Notes: a model not told the origin generated them from the sequence alone. 41,676 nucleotides of DNA from Pseudomonas sp. UBA4194 (GCF_002379585.1 NZ_DFUE01000088.1:1-41676), one strand, 5' to 3'; counted from the stretch's first letter, positions 27,104-34,974 are shown. Translations and numbers: made by a program.

Positions 27104-28336
27104 ATGGCTTTGATCGTACAAAAATTTGGCGGCACCTCGGTCGGCACTGTCGAACGTATCGAGCAGGTAGCCGACAAGGTTAAGAAATTCCGCGAAGCCG
27201 GCGATGACCTGGTGGTTGTGTTGTCGGCCATGAGCGGCGAGACCAATCGCCTGATTGCGCTGGCCAAGCAGATCAGCGACCAGCCAGTACCTCGCGAGCT
27301 TGACGTGATCGTATCCACCGGGGAGCAGGTCACCATCGCGCTGCTGGCCATGGCCCTGATCAAGCGTGGCGTGGAAGCGGTGTCCTACACCGGCAACCAG
27401 GTTCGCATCCTCACCGACAGTGCGCACAACAAGGCGCGCATCCTGCAGATCGACGATCAGAAAATCCGTGCCGACCTCAAGGCGGGTCGCGTGGTGGTGG
27501 TCGCCGGTTTCCAGGGCGTCGACGAGAACGGCAACATCACTACCCTGGGCCGTGGCGGCTCGGACACCACCGGGGTGGCCCTGGCGGCGGCGCTCAAAGC
27601 CGACGAGTGCCAGATCTACACCGACGTCGACGGCGTCTACACCACCGACCCGCGCGTGGTGGCCCAGGCTCAGCGTCTGGACAAGATCACCTTCGAGGAA
27701 ATGCTGGAAATGGCCAGCCTGGGCTCCAAGGTGCTGCAGATTCGCGCGGTGGAATTCGCCGGCAAGTACAACGTCCCGCTGCGCGTTCTGCACAGCTTCC
27801 AGGAGGGCCCGGGCACCCTCATTACCATTGATGAAGAGGAATCCATGGAACAGCCGATCATTTCCGGCATCGCTTTCAATCGCGATGAAGCCAAGCTGAC
27901 CATCCGTGGCGTGCCAGACACCCCCGGCGTGGCCTTCAAGATCCTCGGCCCGATCAGTGCGGCGAACATCGAGGTCGACATGATCGTGCAGAATGTTTCG
28001 CACGATAACACCACCGATTTCACCTTCACGATCCACCGCAACGACTACCAGGCGGCCCTGGCCGTGCTGGAGCAGACTGCCAGTGAAATCGGTGCGCGTC
28101 AGGTCGTCGGCGACACCAAGATCGCCAAGGTGTCCATCGTCGGTGTCGGCATGCGCTCCCACGCGGGTGTTGCGAGCCGCATGTTCGAGGCCCTGGCCAA
28201 GGAAAGCATCAATATCCAGATGATCTCCACCTCGGAAATCAAGGTGTCGGTGGTCATCGAAGAGAAGTACCTGGAGCTGGCTGTGCGTGCACTGCACACC
28301 GCCTTCGAACTGGACGCCGCCCGACAGGGTGAGTGA
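27104..28336 (+). CDS. lysC: Aspartate kinase
   Basis: LysC phosphorylates aspartate, the entry to lysine, threonine, methionine and diaminopimelate synthesis. The 410-residue protein has the amino acid kinase domain (about 1-245: VQKFGGTSVGTVERI, VVVLSAMSGETNRL, GRGGSDTTGVALAAAL, YTDVDGVYTTDPR) and two ACT domains (about 260-405) for feedback control, for example TPGVAFKILGPISAANIEVD. An in-frame ATG at codon 248 (27845), with GAGGA before it, could start a separate regulatory subunit, as in alpha2-beta2 aspartokinases. It follows alaS after 87 bases and ends in a clear terminator. Confidence 0.95.
   Translation: MALIVQKFGGTSVGTVERIEQVADKVKKFREAGDDLVVVLSAMSGETNRLIALAKQISDQPVPRELDVIVSTGEQVTIALLAMALIKRGVEAVSYTGNQVRILTDSAHNKARILQIDDQKIRADLKAGRVVVVAGFQGVDENGNITTLGRGGSDTTGVALAAALKADECQIYTDVDGVYTTDPRVVAQAQRLDKITFEEMLEMASLGSKVLQIRAVEFAGKYNVPLRVLHSFQEGPGTLITIDEEESMEQPIISGIAFNRDEAKLTIRGVPDTPGVAFKILGPISAANIEVDMIVQNVSHDNTTDFTFTIHRNDYQAALAVLEQTASEIGARQVVGDTKIAKVSIVGVGMRSHAGVASRMFEALAKESINIQMISTSEIKVSVVIEEKYLELAVRALHTAFELDAARQGE
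27835..27847 (+). promoter_or_regulatory. Possible internal ribosome binding site and start within lysC
   Basis: AGAGGA (27835-27840) stands 4 bases before an in-frame ATG (27845) that would begin MEQPIISGIAFNRDEAK, exactly at the start of the ACT-domain half. Many single-function aspartokinases make their beta subunit this way. Spacing is somewhat short, so the call is tentative. Confidence 0.45.
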
Positions 28337-28349
28337 CAGGAGTTGACGG

Positions 28350-28383
28350 AAGGGCGCGGCTAACCGCGCCCTTCTTTGTTTTC
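28350..28383 (+). terminator. Rho-independent terminator of lysC
   Basis: A perfect 10-bp GC-rich stem AAGGGCGCGG/CCGCGCCCTT with a 4-base loop is followed by CTTTGTTTTC. It starts 13 bases after the lysC stop codon. Confidence 0.88.
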
Positions 28384-28507
28384 GGCGGGTCGGGCGCAAT
28401 GGGCCGGGCTCGCCGATTTCGGGCTATGTCCATGGCTTCCCACCATGGGTTCGTGCCCTTTGTTGCAGACTGTGTTGTCCCTGAAATGAAAGCGTAAGGA
28501 GAAAGGT

Positions 28508-28696
28508 ATGCTGATTCTGACTCGCCGGTGCGCGGAAAGCTTGATCATCGGCGATGGTGAAATCACCGTCACAGTGCTCGGTGTCAAAGGTAACCAGGTG
28601 CGTATCGGCGTCAACGCGCCGAAGGAAGTGGCCGTCCACCGTGAGGAAATCTACCTGCGGATCAAGAAAGAGAAGGACGACGAACCAAGCCATTAA
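28508..28696 (+). CDS. rsmA: Carbon storage regulator RsmA/CsrA
   Basis: RsmA is a small homodimeric RNA-binding protein that blocks translation by binding GGA motifs near ribosome binding sites; in pseudomonads it is titrated by the Gac-controlled RNAs RsmY/Z. The 62-residue sequence is canonical: MLILTRRCAESLIIGDGEI, VLGVKGNQVRIGVNAPKEV and AVHREEIYLRI, with the conserved Arg44 in VHREEI. AAGGAG and AAAGG lie before the ATG. It sits between lysC and tRNA-Ser, as in other pseudomonads, and has its own transcript after the lysC terminator. Confidence 0.96.
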   Translation: MLILTRRCAESLIIGDGEITVTVLGVKGNQVRIGVNAPKEVAVHREEIYLRIKKEKDDEPSH

Positions 28697-28715
28697 TTTT
28701 TATCGATTTTTGTGT

Positions 28716-28744
28716 TTGCAAACGGGGAGAAAGGTGGTTAATAT
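28716..28744 (+). promoter_or_regulatory. Promoter of tRNA-Ser
   Basis: TTGCAA (28716-28721), a 17-base spacer and TAATAT (28739-28744) form a good sigma70 promoter. The following ACGCCCCG is the GC-rich discriminator typical of growth-rate-controlled tRNA promoters. The tRNA begins 15 bases after the -10 box. Confidence 0.75.
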
Positions 28745-28758
28745 ACGCCCCGTGTTGC

Positions 28759-28849
28759 GGAGAGCTGGCCGAGTGGCCGAAGGCGCTCCCCTGCTAAGGG
28801 AGTACACCTCAAAAGGGTGTCGGGGGTTCGAATCCCCCGTTCTCCGCCA
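28759..28849 (+). tRNA. tRNA-Ser (anticodon GCT)
   Basis: A class II tRNA with the long variable arm of tRNA-Ser. The acceptor stem pairs GGAGAGC with GTTCTCC, the anticodon GCT is at 28793-28795 (reads AGC/AGU), and CCA is encoded at 28847-28849. Confidence 0.95.
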
Positions 28850-28913
28850 TTATTTGCGTAGTACGTTGAGTTTGGCTTCTTCGGTAAGTTGTTGAAATTA
28901 CTAGAAAAAGTGC

Positions 28914-28941
28914 TTTACAAAAGAATTCGACGGCCTATAAT
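28914..28941 (+). promoter_or_regulatory. Promoter of the tRNA-Arg pair
   Basis: TTTACA (28914-28919), a 16-base spacer and a consensus TATAAT (28936-28941), followed by the GC-rich GCGCGGC. The first tRNA-Arg begins 15 bases after the -10 box. Confidence 0.78.
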
Positions 28942-28955
28942 GCGCGGCAACAAAT

Positions 28956-29032
28956 GCACTCGTAGCTCAGCTGGATAGAGTACTCGGCTACGAACCGAGC
29001 GGTCACAGGTTCGAATCCTGTCGAGTGCACCA
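28956..29032 (+). tRNA. tRNA-Arg (anticodon ACG), copy 1
   Basis: Acceptor stem GCACTCG/CGAGTGC, anticodon ACG at 28990-28992 (A34 modified to inosine, reads CGU/CGC/CGA), discriminator A and encoded CCA. It is identical to the copy at 29107. Confidence 0.95.
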
Positions 29033-29106
29033 TTTAAGAAGTTGTTTTCAGTGATGTCTGCATCTTCTGCTTCAACCAGTGGTAATCTGGTCAACAAATA
29101 CCACCT

Positions 29107-29183
29107 GCACTCGTAGCTCAGCTGGATAGAGTACTCGGCTACGAACCGAGCGGTCACAGGTTCGAATCCTGTCGAGTGCACCA
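29107..29183 (+). tRNA. tRNA-Arg (anticodon ACG), copy 2
   Basis: Identical in sequence to the gene at 28956, 151 bases downstream, with anticodon at 29141-29143 and encoded CCA. The 74-base spacer has no promoter that I recognise, so the two are probably one transcript ending at the hairpin that follows. Confidence 0.95.
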
Positions 29184-29191
29184 TACAAGTG

Positions 29192-29219
29192 AAAAGCCCG
29201 CATTCAATGCGGGCTTTTT
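29192..29219. terminator. Terminator of the tRNA-Arg unit, overlapping the opposite gene
   Basis: AAAAGCCCGCATT and AATGCGGGCTTTT form a long perfect stem around a tiny loop, followed by T residues on the plus strand and preceded by an A run. That makes it usable on both strands. The last codons and the stop codon of the minus-strand gene (stop at 29204-29206) lie inside the stem. Confidence 0.85.
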
Positions 29220-29593
29220 GCTTTCTGCGTTTTGAGTTTCTTCGGCGCCAGGGTCTGGCCCGCGCCGAGGTATCTCGACTTCTTGGTCTTCTTCGATCGT
29301 TTTTTCTTTTTCGCCGGTGCCGATGCTGGCGGTTGTTGGCGTGCGTGGCTATTGCGCGTGCCGTCTTCGACGATGGTGACGGGCAGTTCCCGGGCGGCCG
29401 GGCGGCGGGCCATGGGTTGCTTTCCGGAGGAAGGGTTGTTCGCCCGGTGACGGCTCCAGGGTTGACTGTCTGGGCAGTTGGAGTGGGTAAAAGTGATGTG
29501 ACCTTCGGGGCTGGTGCACCGCTGTACGGCGGCGGCCTCGGTGCCTGGGGTTGCCAGCAAAAGCAGGAGCAGGGTGGTAGAGAGTGTGTACAT
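29204..29593 (-). CDS. Small exported basic protein, DUF4124-like
   Basis: This 129-residue protein has a signal peptide (about 1-21, hydrophobic core LLLLLLATPG). A short domain follows, QRCTSPEGHITFTHSNCPD, whose two-cysteine pattern resembles DUF4124, and then a long disordered basic tail (PAKKKKRSKKTKKSRYLG). The second half is rich in Lys, Arg and Pro. Function is unknown. AAGGA lies 7 bases before the ATG at 29593. Its 3' end runs into the bidirectional terminator of the tRNA-Arg unit. A REPIN lies directly upstream. The family assignment is tentative, but the signal peptide and ribosome binding site support a real gene. Confidence 0.75.
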   Translation of the reverse strand: MYTLSTTLLLLLLATPGTEAAAVQRCTSPEGHITFTHSNCPDSQPWSRHRANNPSSGKQPMARRPAARELPVTIVEDGTRNSHARQQPPASAPAKKKKRSKKTKKSRYLGAGQTLAPKKLKTQKAKSPH

Positions 29594-29616
29594 GGCGCCG
29601 TCCTTGTAGTGTTCAT

Positions 29617-29740
29617 GCCGGCCTCATCGCGGGTAGAACCCGCTCCCACAGATGATCACCGGGGCAGGTCGGGCCCATGAAGATCTCAGAAGCACTGCAG
29701 ATCCCCTATGGGAGCGGGTTCTACCCGCGATGAGGCCGGT
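29617..29740. repeat. REPIN: inverted pair of REP elements
   Basis: GGCCTCATCGCGGGTAGAAC plus CCGCTCCCACAG (29620-29651) and its inverted copy GGGAGCGGGTTCTACCCGCG plus ATGAGGCC (29710-29737) enclose about 58 bases. The two REPs are almost perfectly complementary, the arrangement of mobile REPINs that depend on a RAYT transposase encoded elsewhere. No RAYT gene is present in this window. Confidence 0.88.
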
Positions 29741-29916
29741 CCTGCTCACCGCAGGCTCGAACAGGCTACCCCCATCCCCCTCAATGTAAATTCTGTTTAG
29801 TTTGCCGGATGCGTCGTCGCACCCGTGTTCAACCGCCGCCGAGATTCTTCGCGCAAGCAGTTGTTTCAAGCTGTTTTTTTCACTATCAATCCGTACAAGT
29901 TGTGTATGATTGCGCC

Positions 29917-30048
29917 CGTCAGCCCCGCCGGGGCTTTGGAATATCTCCATGGACTTACCCAGTAGTTACTCAATAAAGCTGTATACCGATCAAGAATTGA
30001 CTGATTGATTCTCCCGGCGGGGTCCACTGCTGGGAGTGGAGTTCGCCT
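29917..30048 (+). promoter_or_regulatory. Structured leader of mgtE with mutually exclusive stems
   Basis: A possible -10 box TATGAT is at 29905-29910. The leader then shows a compact hairpin AGCCCC-GCC-GGGGCT (29921-29935), a 19-codon upstream ORF (29949-30008), and CTCCC/GGGAG (30011-30015 with 30032-30036) just before the mgtE ribosome binding site GGAG (30038-30041). CCCCGCCGGG (29923-29932) is the exact complement of CCCGGCGGGG (30013-30022), so the first and last elements can pair with each other and loop out the uORF. This is the layout of an attenuator or translation-coupled switch; its trigger, perhaps Mg2+, is inference. The preceding 29741-29916 shows nothing else. Confidence 0.55.
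29949..30008 (+). CDS. Possible leader peptide (uORF) of mgtE, 19 residues
   Basis: ATG at 29949 opens MDLPSSYSIKLYTDQELTD and stops at TGA 30006-30008. GGA at 29938-29940 is a weak ribosome binding site at suitable distance. The stop lies 4 bases before the second complementary arm of the leader, so a ribosome terminating there would cover that arm. Asp and Pro codons near the start (Asp2, Pro4) recall Mg2+-sensing leader peptides of enterobacterial Mg2+ transporters, but there is no sequence similarity. Confidence 0.4.
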   Translation: MDLPSSYSIKLYTDQELTD

Positions 30049-31497
30049 ATGTCCGAAGTAGAAGCAAAAAAAACGCAGGAAAGCTTGCAGGATCGCCTGG
30101 CTCAGGTCGTCGATCTGCTGCAGCGCCAGCGTGTGGTCGAAGAACTGACTCACCGTCAGGAAGGCCAGCACCAGAACCTGGTGGAAAATCTGGTCCACCG
30201 GCAGAACCTCGTCGAGCTGCAACGCAAGCTCGATGACCTGCACTCCGCCGACGTCGCCTACATTCTCGAAGCCTTGCCGCTGGAAGACCGCCTGACCGTC
30301 TGGCAGTTGGTCAAGGTCGAACGCGACGGCGACATTCTTCTCGAAGTGTCCGACTCGGTGCGCGAAACGCTGCTGGCCGACATGGACGACCACGAGATCC
30401 TCGCGGCCGCCAAGGAGATGGACGCCGACGAGCTGGCCGACCTTGCCTCCGAACTTCCCCGCGACGTCGTCCATGAGCTGATGGAAACCCTCGACGCCCA
30501 GCAGCGCGAGCGTGTGCGTTCGGCCCTGAGCTACGATGAGGAACAGGTCGGCGCCCTGATGGACTTCGAGATGGTCACCATCCGCGAAGACGTCAGCCTG
30601 GAAGTGGTATTGCGTTATCTACGCCGATTGAAGGAATTGCCTGGCCATACCGACAAGTTGTTCGTGGTCGACTACGACGGCATCCTCAAGGGCGTGCTGC
30701 CAATCAAGCGTTTGCTGGTCAACGACCCCGAGAAGCAAGTGGCCGAAGTGATGGCCAACGACCCGGTCAGTTTTCACCCGGACGAAGACGCCTACGAGGC
30801 GGCTCAGGCGTTCGAGCGCTATGACTTGATTTCTGCGCCGGTGGTGGACAAGCACGGCAAGCTGATTGGCCGTCTGACCATCGACGTGATGGTCGACCTG
30901 ATTCGTGAAGAGAGTGAAAGCGAAGCGTTGCGCACCGCGGGTCTGCGCGAGGAAGAGGACATCTTCGCCTCGGTTTGGCGTTCGCTGCGCAACCGCTGGT
31001 CGTGGCTGGCGATCAACCTGATTACCGCGTTCATGGCTTCGCGGGTCATCGGTCTGTTCGAGGGTTCGATCGAGAAGCTGGTGGCGTTGGCCGCACTGAT
31101 GCCGATTGTGGCGGGTATCGGCGGGAACTCCGGCAACCAGACCATCACCATGATCGTGCGGGCCATGGCCCTGGATCAGGTCAGCCCCGGCAACGGCAAT
31201 ACCAAGCGATTGATGCGCAAGGAGCTGGGTGTCGGCCTGGTCAACGGCCTGGTGTGGGGCGGTGTGATCGGGGTGGTGGCATATCTGCTGTATGGCAGCT
31301 GGTCGCTGGGCGTGGTGATGACCGCTGCGATGACCCTGAACTTGCTGCTGGCGGCGTTCATGGGCGTATCCATTCCCATGACGCTGGCCAAGTTCGGCCG
31401 CGATCCGGCCATGGGCGCCAGCGTGATGATCACTGCCGTGACGGACAGCGGCGGGTTCTTTATTTTCCTGGGGTTGGCGACCGTATTCCTGATGTGA
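30049..31497 (+). CDS. mgtE: Magnesium transporter MgtE
   Basis: MgtE is a dimeric, Mg2+-gated Mg2+ channel of the inner membrane. The 482-residue protein has the cytoplasmic N domain (about 50-165), a pair of CBS domains (about 167-295, with GALMDFEMVTIREDVSLEVV) that sense internal Mg2+, a connecting helix, and five membrane helices (about 320-480). The pore signature PIVAGIGGNSGNQT begins near residue 352, and the conserved pore aspartate is Asp466 in TAVTDSGGF. The first 45 residues form a predicted coiled coil rich in Gln and Arg. GGAG precedes the ATG. The structured leader with a uORF suggests post-transcriptional control. Confidence 0.94.
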   Translation: MSEVEAKKTQESLQDRLAQVVDLLQRQRVVEELTHRQEGQHQNLVENLVHRQNLVELQRKLDDLHSADVAYILEALPLEDRLTVWQLVKVERDGDILLEVSDSVRETLLADMDDHEILAAAKEMDADELADLASELPRDVVHELMETLDAQQRERVRSALSYDEEQVGALMDFEMVTIREDVSLEVVLRYLRRLKELPGHTDKLFVVDYDGILKGVLPIKRLLVNDPEKQVAEVMANDPVSFHPDEDAYEAAQAFERYDLISAPVVDKHGKLIGRLTIDVMVDLIREESESEALRTAGLREEEDIFASVWRSLRNRWSWLAINLITAFMASRVIGLFEGSIEKLVALAALMPIVAGIGGNSGNQTITMIVRAMALDQVSPGNGNTKRLMRKELGVGLVNGLVWGGVIGVVAYLLYGSWSLGVVMTAAMTLNLLLAAFMGVSIPMTLAKFGRDPAMGASVMITAVTDSGGFFIFLGLATVFLM

Positions 31498-31510
31498 GGT
31501 GGGGGCAGTG

Positions 31511-31620
31511 CTGGCCCCTTCGCGGCTGGACGCCGCTCCTACGGGAGCTCCAGTGTGGCTGGAATCTTTGCCGCACTGGAGATCCCCTGTGGGAGCGGGC
31601 TCTGCCCGCGAGAGGCCCGC
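31511..31620. repeat. REPIN-like pair of REP elements downstream of mgtE
   Basis: CCCTTCGCGGCTGGACGCCG plus CTCCTACGGG (31516-31545) and CCCTGTGGGAGCGGGCTCTG plus CCCGCGAGAGGCC (31585-31617) are REPs facing each other. The spacer also folds: CTCCAGTGTGGC pairs with GCCGCACTGGAG with one mismatch. The first REP is a different sequence variant from the second. Confidence 0.75.
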
Positions 31621-31638
31621 CCCGACACCGCAATATCC

Positions 31639-32556
31639 TCAGCGCACCGCGCTCACCCCGTCCAGCGTCGAAAACGACGTATCCTTGGCCGTCAGCAGGA
31701 AATCGCGCATGTACGGCGCATCCAGCATGTCGGTGCGCACCGCCGCGTACAACGTGGCGAACAGACCTTTCTCACCTAGCCGCTTGGCCTTCACATAGCC
31801 TCTGGAGCTGTACTCGTGCAGCGCCCAGTGCGGCATGCCGCACACCCCGCGTCCGCTGGCCACCAGTTGCATCATCATCACTGTCAGTTCGGACGTGCGC
31901 ACCAGCGCAGGCTCCACGTCGGCGGGCTCCAGGAACCGTGTGAAGATATCCAGCCGGTCGCGTTCCACCGGGTAGGTGATCAGGGTTTCGCTGGCCAGGT
32001 CGTCCGGCACGATGAACGCCTTGGTCGCCAGCGCATGCTGGTTGGCCACCGCCAGCATCGCTTCGTAGGTAAACAGTGGCACATAGGTGATGCCCGGCAA
32101 CTCCAGCGGGTCCGAGGTCACGACCAGGTCCAGATCACCGCGCGCCAGCGCCGGCAAAGGTGCGAAGGCGAAGCCGGACGCCAGATCCAGTTCCACTTCC
32201 GGCCAGGCGTCACGGAACTGGTCGATGGTGGGCATCAACCACTGAAAGCAGCTGTGGCATTCGATCGCCATGTGCAGGCGCCCGGCCGTACCGCCGGCCA
32301 AGCGTGCGATATCGCGCTCGGCACCGCGCAGCAACGGTATGGCCGCATCCGCCAGTTGCAGCAGACGCAGGCCGGCGCTGGTGAAGCGGATCGGCTTGGT
32401 CTTGCGCACGAACAACTGCATGCCCAGGCGCTCCTCCAGTTCCTTGAACTGATGGGACAAGGCTGACTGGGTCAGGTGCAACCGCTCCGCAGCCTCGACC
32501 AGGCTATCGGCCTCACGCAGCGCATGCAGGGTTTTCAGATGGCGGATTTCGAGCAC
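31639..32556 (-). CDS. metR: LysR-type regulator MetR
   Basis: MetR uses homocysteine as co-activator and controls metE and other methionine genes. The 305-residue protein has the LysR helix-turn-helix at 1-60 (LEIRHLKTLHALREADSLVE, TQSALSHQFKELEERLG) and a substrate-binding domain that follows E. coli MetR closely (MAIECHSCFQWLMPTIDQFR, LASETLITYPVERDRLDIFT, CGMPHWALHEYSSRG). I place the start at GTG 32556, where homology begins and GGAG lies upstream; the frame stays open to 32589. It is divergent from metE with about 105 bases between them, the standard arrangement. Confidence 0.93.
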   Translation of the reverse strand: MLEIRHLKTLHALREADSLVEAAERLHLTQSALSHQFKELEERLGMQLFVRKTKPIRFTSAGLRLLQLADAAIPLLRGAERDIARLAGGTAGRLHMAIECHSCFQWLMPTIDQFRDAWPEVELDLASGFAFAPLPALARGDLDLVVTSDPLELPGITYVPLFTYEAMLAVANQHALATKAFIVPDDLASETLITYPVERDRLDIFTRFLEPADVEPALVRTSELTVMMMQLVASGRGVCGMPHWALHEYSSRGYVKAKRLGEKGLFATLYAAVRTDMLDAPYMRDFLLTAKDTSFSTLDGVSAVR

Positions 32557-32597
32557 GGGGTCTCCATGAGCAGAACTTGTGATCAACACGAATAGAT

Positions 32598-32610
32598 TGA
32601 GTTTGTCTCA
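32598..32610. promoter_or_regulatory. Candidate MetR operator between metR and metE
   Basis: TGAG-TTTGT-CTCA is an inverted repeat with the spacing of the MetR site TGAA-N5-TTCA of enteric bacteria, with one symmetrical change. It lies in the intergenic region shared by metR and metE, about 50 bases before metE. Confidence 0.45.
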
Positions 32611-32661
32611 TGTTGCTGTGGATGTCGACAATGGCGCCATCTTTTACAAGGAGCAGATTCC

Positions 32662-34974
32662 ATGGCATTGGCCCACAACCTCGGTTTCCCCCGCATCGGC
32701 GCCGACCGCGAACTCAAGAAAGCCTTGGAGGCCTACTGGAAGGGCGATATCGACCAAACTGCCCTGCGCCAGACCGGCCGCGACCTGCGCGCGCGCCACT
32801 GGCAAGTGCAGAAGGATGCCGGCATCGACCTGCTGCCGGTGGGCGACTTTGCCTGGTACGACCAGGTGCTGAGCCACTCACTGGCCTTCGGCGTGGTGCC
32901 CGCGCGCTTCGCCGCCACCCGCGACGACAAGGGCTTGCCCACGCTGGACACCCTGTTCGCCATGGCCCGCGGCGCCGCCCACGGTTGCTGCGGGGTCGAA
33001 CAGCAGGGCGCTCAATACGCCCAGGAGCTGACCAAGTGGTTCGACACCAACTATCACTACCTGGTCCCCGAATTCAGCGCCGACCAGCGCTTTCTGCTCA
33101 GTTGGGACCAACTCTTCGACGAGGTCGATGAAGCCCAGGCATTGGGTCACACGGTCAAGCCGGTGATCATCGGCCCGCTGACCTACCTGTGGCTGGGCAA
33201 GGCCAAGGGCGAAGAATTCGACAAGCTCGACCTGCTCGAACGGTTGCTGCCGGTGTACGGAGAGATTCTCGGCCGCCTGGCCCGCCAGGGGGTGGAGTGG
33301 GTGCAGATCGACGAGCCGATCCTGTGCCTGGACCTGCCCCAGGACTGGAAAAACGCGTTCGAAAGGGCCTACCACATCCTCCAGTACTCGCCCCTGAAGA
33401 AACTCGTGGCGACCTACTTCGGTGGCCTCGAAGACAATCTCGGGCTGGCCGTCGGGCTGCCGGTGGAGGGCTTGCACGTTGACCTGGTGCGGGCCCCGGA
33501 GCAGTTGCCAGTGGTGCTCGATCGACTGCCCACCTACAAGGTGCTGTCGGTGGGCGCAGTCAACGGCCGCAACGTCTGGCGCTGCGACCTCGACCAAGCC
33601 CTGGCCCTGCTTCACCAGGCCCAACAGCGCTTCGGTGCCAACCTGTGGATCGCCGCCTCCTGTTCGTTACTGCACACCCCGGTCGATCTGGGTCGGGAAG
33701 ACAGGCTCGATGCCGAACTGCACAGTTGGCTGGCGTTCGCCGTGCAGAAATGCGCAGAGATCGCGGTACTGGGCAAGGCGCTGGTCAATCCTCAAGACGC
33801 CGCCGTGCAGAACGCACTGGTGCAAAGCCGTCGCGTGCAGGCCAGCCGCCGGCAGTCATCGCGAATTCACAAACCTGCTGTGCAGGCACGGCTGGCGGCG
33901 GTGACCGCCCGCGACAGTCAGCGCCAGTCGGCCTTCGCCCAACGCATCGAAGTGCAGCGCGCCCGCCTGCAATTGCCGGCCTTCCCGACCACCACCATCG
34001 GCTCGTTCCCGCAAACGTCGGCCATTCGTCTGGCCCGCCAGGCCTACAAGCAAGGCAAGCTCTCGGCCAACGACTACACCGATGCCATGCACAGCGAAAT
34101 CCGCCACGCGGTGAAGGTTCAGGAGCGCCTGGGTCTGGATGTGCTGGTGCACGGCGAAGCCGAGCGCAACGACATGGTGGAGTATTTCGCCGAACAGTTG
34201 GAGGGTTACCTGTTCACCCGGTTTGGCTGGGTGCAGAGCTATGGCTCGCGTTGCGTGAAACCGGCAGTGATCTACGGTGATCTGAGCAGGCCGCAGGCCA
34301 TGACCGTGGAGTGGATTCGCTATGCCCAGCAGCAGACCGACAAGGTCATCAAAGGCATGCTTACCGGCCCGGTGACCATGCTGATGTGGTCGTTCCCTCG
34401 CGAAGACGTGTCCCGGGAAACCCAGGCGCGGCAACTGGCGCTGGCGATTCGCGACGAAGTGCTGGACCTGGAGGCGGCCGGCATCAAGATCGTGCAGATC
34501 GATGAGGCAGCGTTCCGCGAGGGTCTGCCGCTGCGTCGGGCGCACTGGCAAGGGTATCTGGAGTGGGCTGTCGAGGCGTTCCGCCTGTGCGCCAGCGGGG
34601 TGGCGGATGCGACCCAGATTCACACGCACATGTGCTACAGCGAGTTCAATGATGTGATCGAGGCAATTGCGGCGATGGATGCCGATGTGATCACCATCGA
34701 AACGTCGCGCTCGGACATGGAGTTGCTGGAGGCCTTCGAAGCGTTCGATTACCCGAATGACATCGGCCCAGGGGTATACGACATCCATTCGCCACGCGTG
34801 CCGGCCACCGAAGAGATGGTCAAGCTGATGGAGAAAGCCGCCCGGCGTATTCCCGCCGAGCGTCTGTGGGTCAATCCTGATTGCGGACTGAAAACTCGCG
34901 CCTGGCCCGAGACCGAGGCGGCTCTGGTGAACATGGTCGCCGCAGCGCGACGGTTGCGCAGCGAATTGCGCTGA
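32662..34974 (+). CDS. metE: Cobalamin-independent methionine synthase
   Basis: MetE transfers the methyl group of 5-methyltetrahydropteroyltri-L-glutamate to homocysteine without B12. The 770-residue protein has both beta-barrel halves: the N-terminal half with LGFPRIGADRELKKALEAYW and WVQIDEPIL, and the catalytic C-terminal half beginning FPTTTIGSFPQTSAIRLAR. Zinc ligands are His656 and Cys658 in THMCYSEF and Cys741 in NPDCGLKTR. AGGAG lies 8 bases before the ATG. Pseudomonads usually also have MetH; MetE then serves when B12 is short. Control by the adjacent MetR is expected. Confidence 0.95.
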   Translation: MALAHNLGFPRIGADRELKKALEAYWKGDIDQTALRQTGRDLRARHWQVQKDAGIDLLPVGDFAWYDQVLSHSLAFGVVPARFAATRDDKGLPTLDTLFAMARGAAHGCCGVEQQGAQYAQELTKWFDTNYHYLVPEFSADQRFLLSWDQLFDEVDEAQALGHTVKPVIIGPLTYLWLGKAKGEEFDKLDLLERLLPVYGEILGRLARQGVEWVQIDEPILCLDLPQDWKNAFERAYHILQYSPLKKLVATYFGGLEDNLGLAVGLPVEGLHVDLVRAPEQLPVVLDRLPTYKVLSVGAVNGRNVWRCDLDQALALLHQAQQRFGANLWIAASCSLLHTPVDLGREDRLDAELHSWLAFAVQKCAEIAVLGKALVNPQDAAVQNALVQSRRVQASRRQSSRIHKPAVQARLAAVTARDSQRQSAFAQRIEVQRARLQLPAFPTTTIGSFPQTSAIRLARQAYKQGKLSANDYTDAMHSEIRHAVKVQERLGLDVLVHGEAERNDMVEYFAEQLEGYLFTRFGWVQSYGSRCVKPAVIYGDLSRPQAMTVEWIRYAQQQTDKVIKGMLTGPVTMLMWSFPREDVSRETQARQLALAIRDEVLDLEAAGIKIVQIDEAAFREGLPLRRAHWQGYLEWAVEAFRLCASGVADATQIHTHMCYSEFNDVIEAIAAMDADVITIETSRSDMELLEAFEAFDYPNDIGPGVYDIHSPRVPATEEMVKLMEKAARRIPAERLWVNPDCGLKTRAWPETEAALVNMVAAARRLRSELR

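Noticed and set aside
28759..29183. An integrated element at the tRNA-Ser/tRNA-Arg genes.
   Set aside because: The tRNA genes are intact. The only direct repeat is the second tRNA-Arg itself, and there is no integrase or partial tRNA copy.
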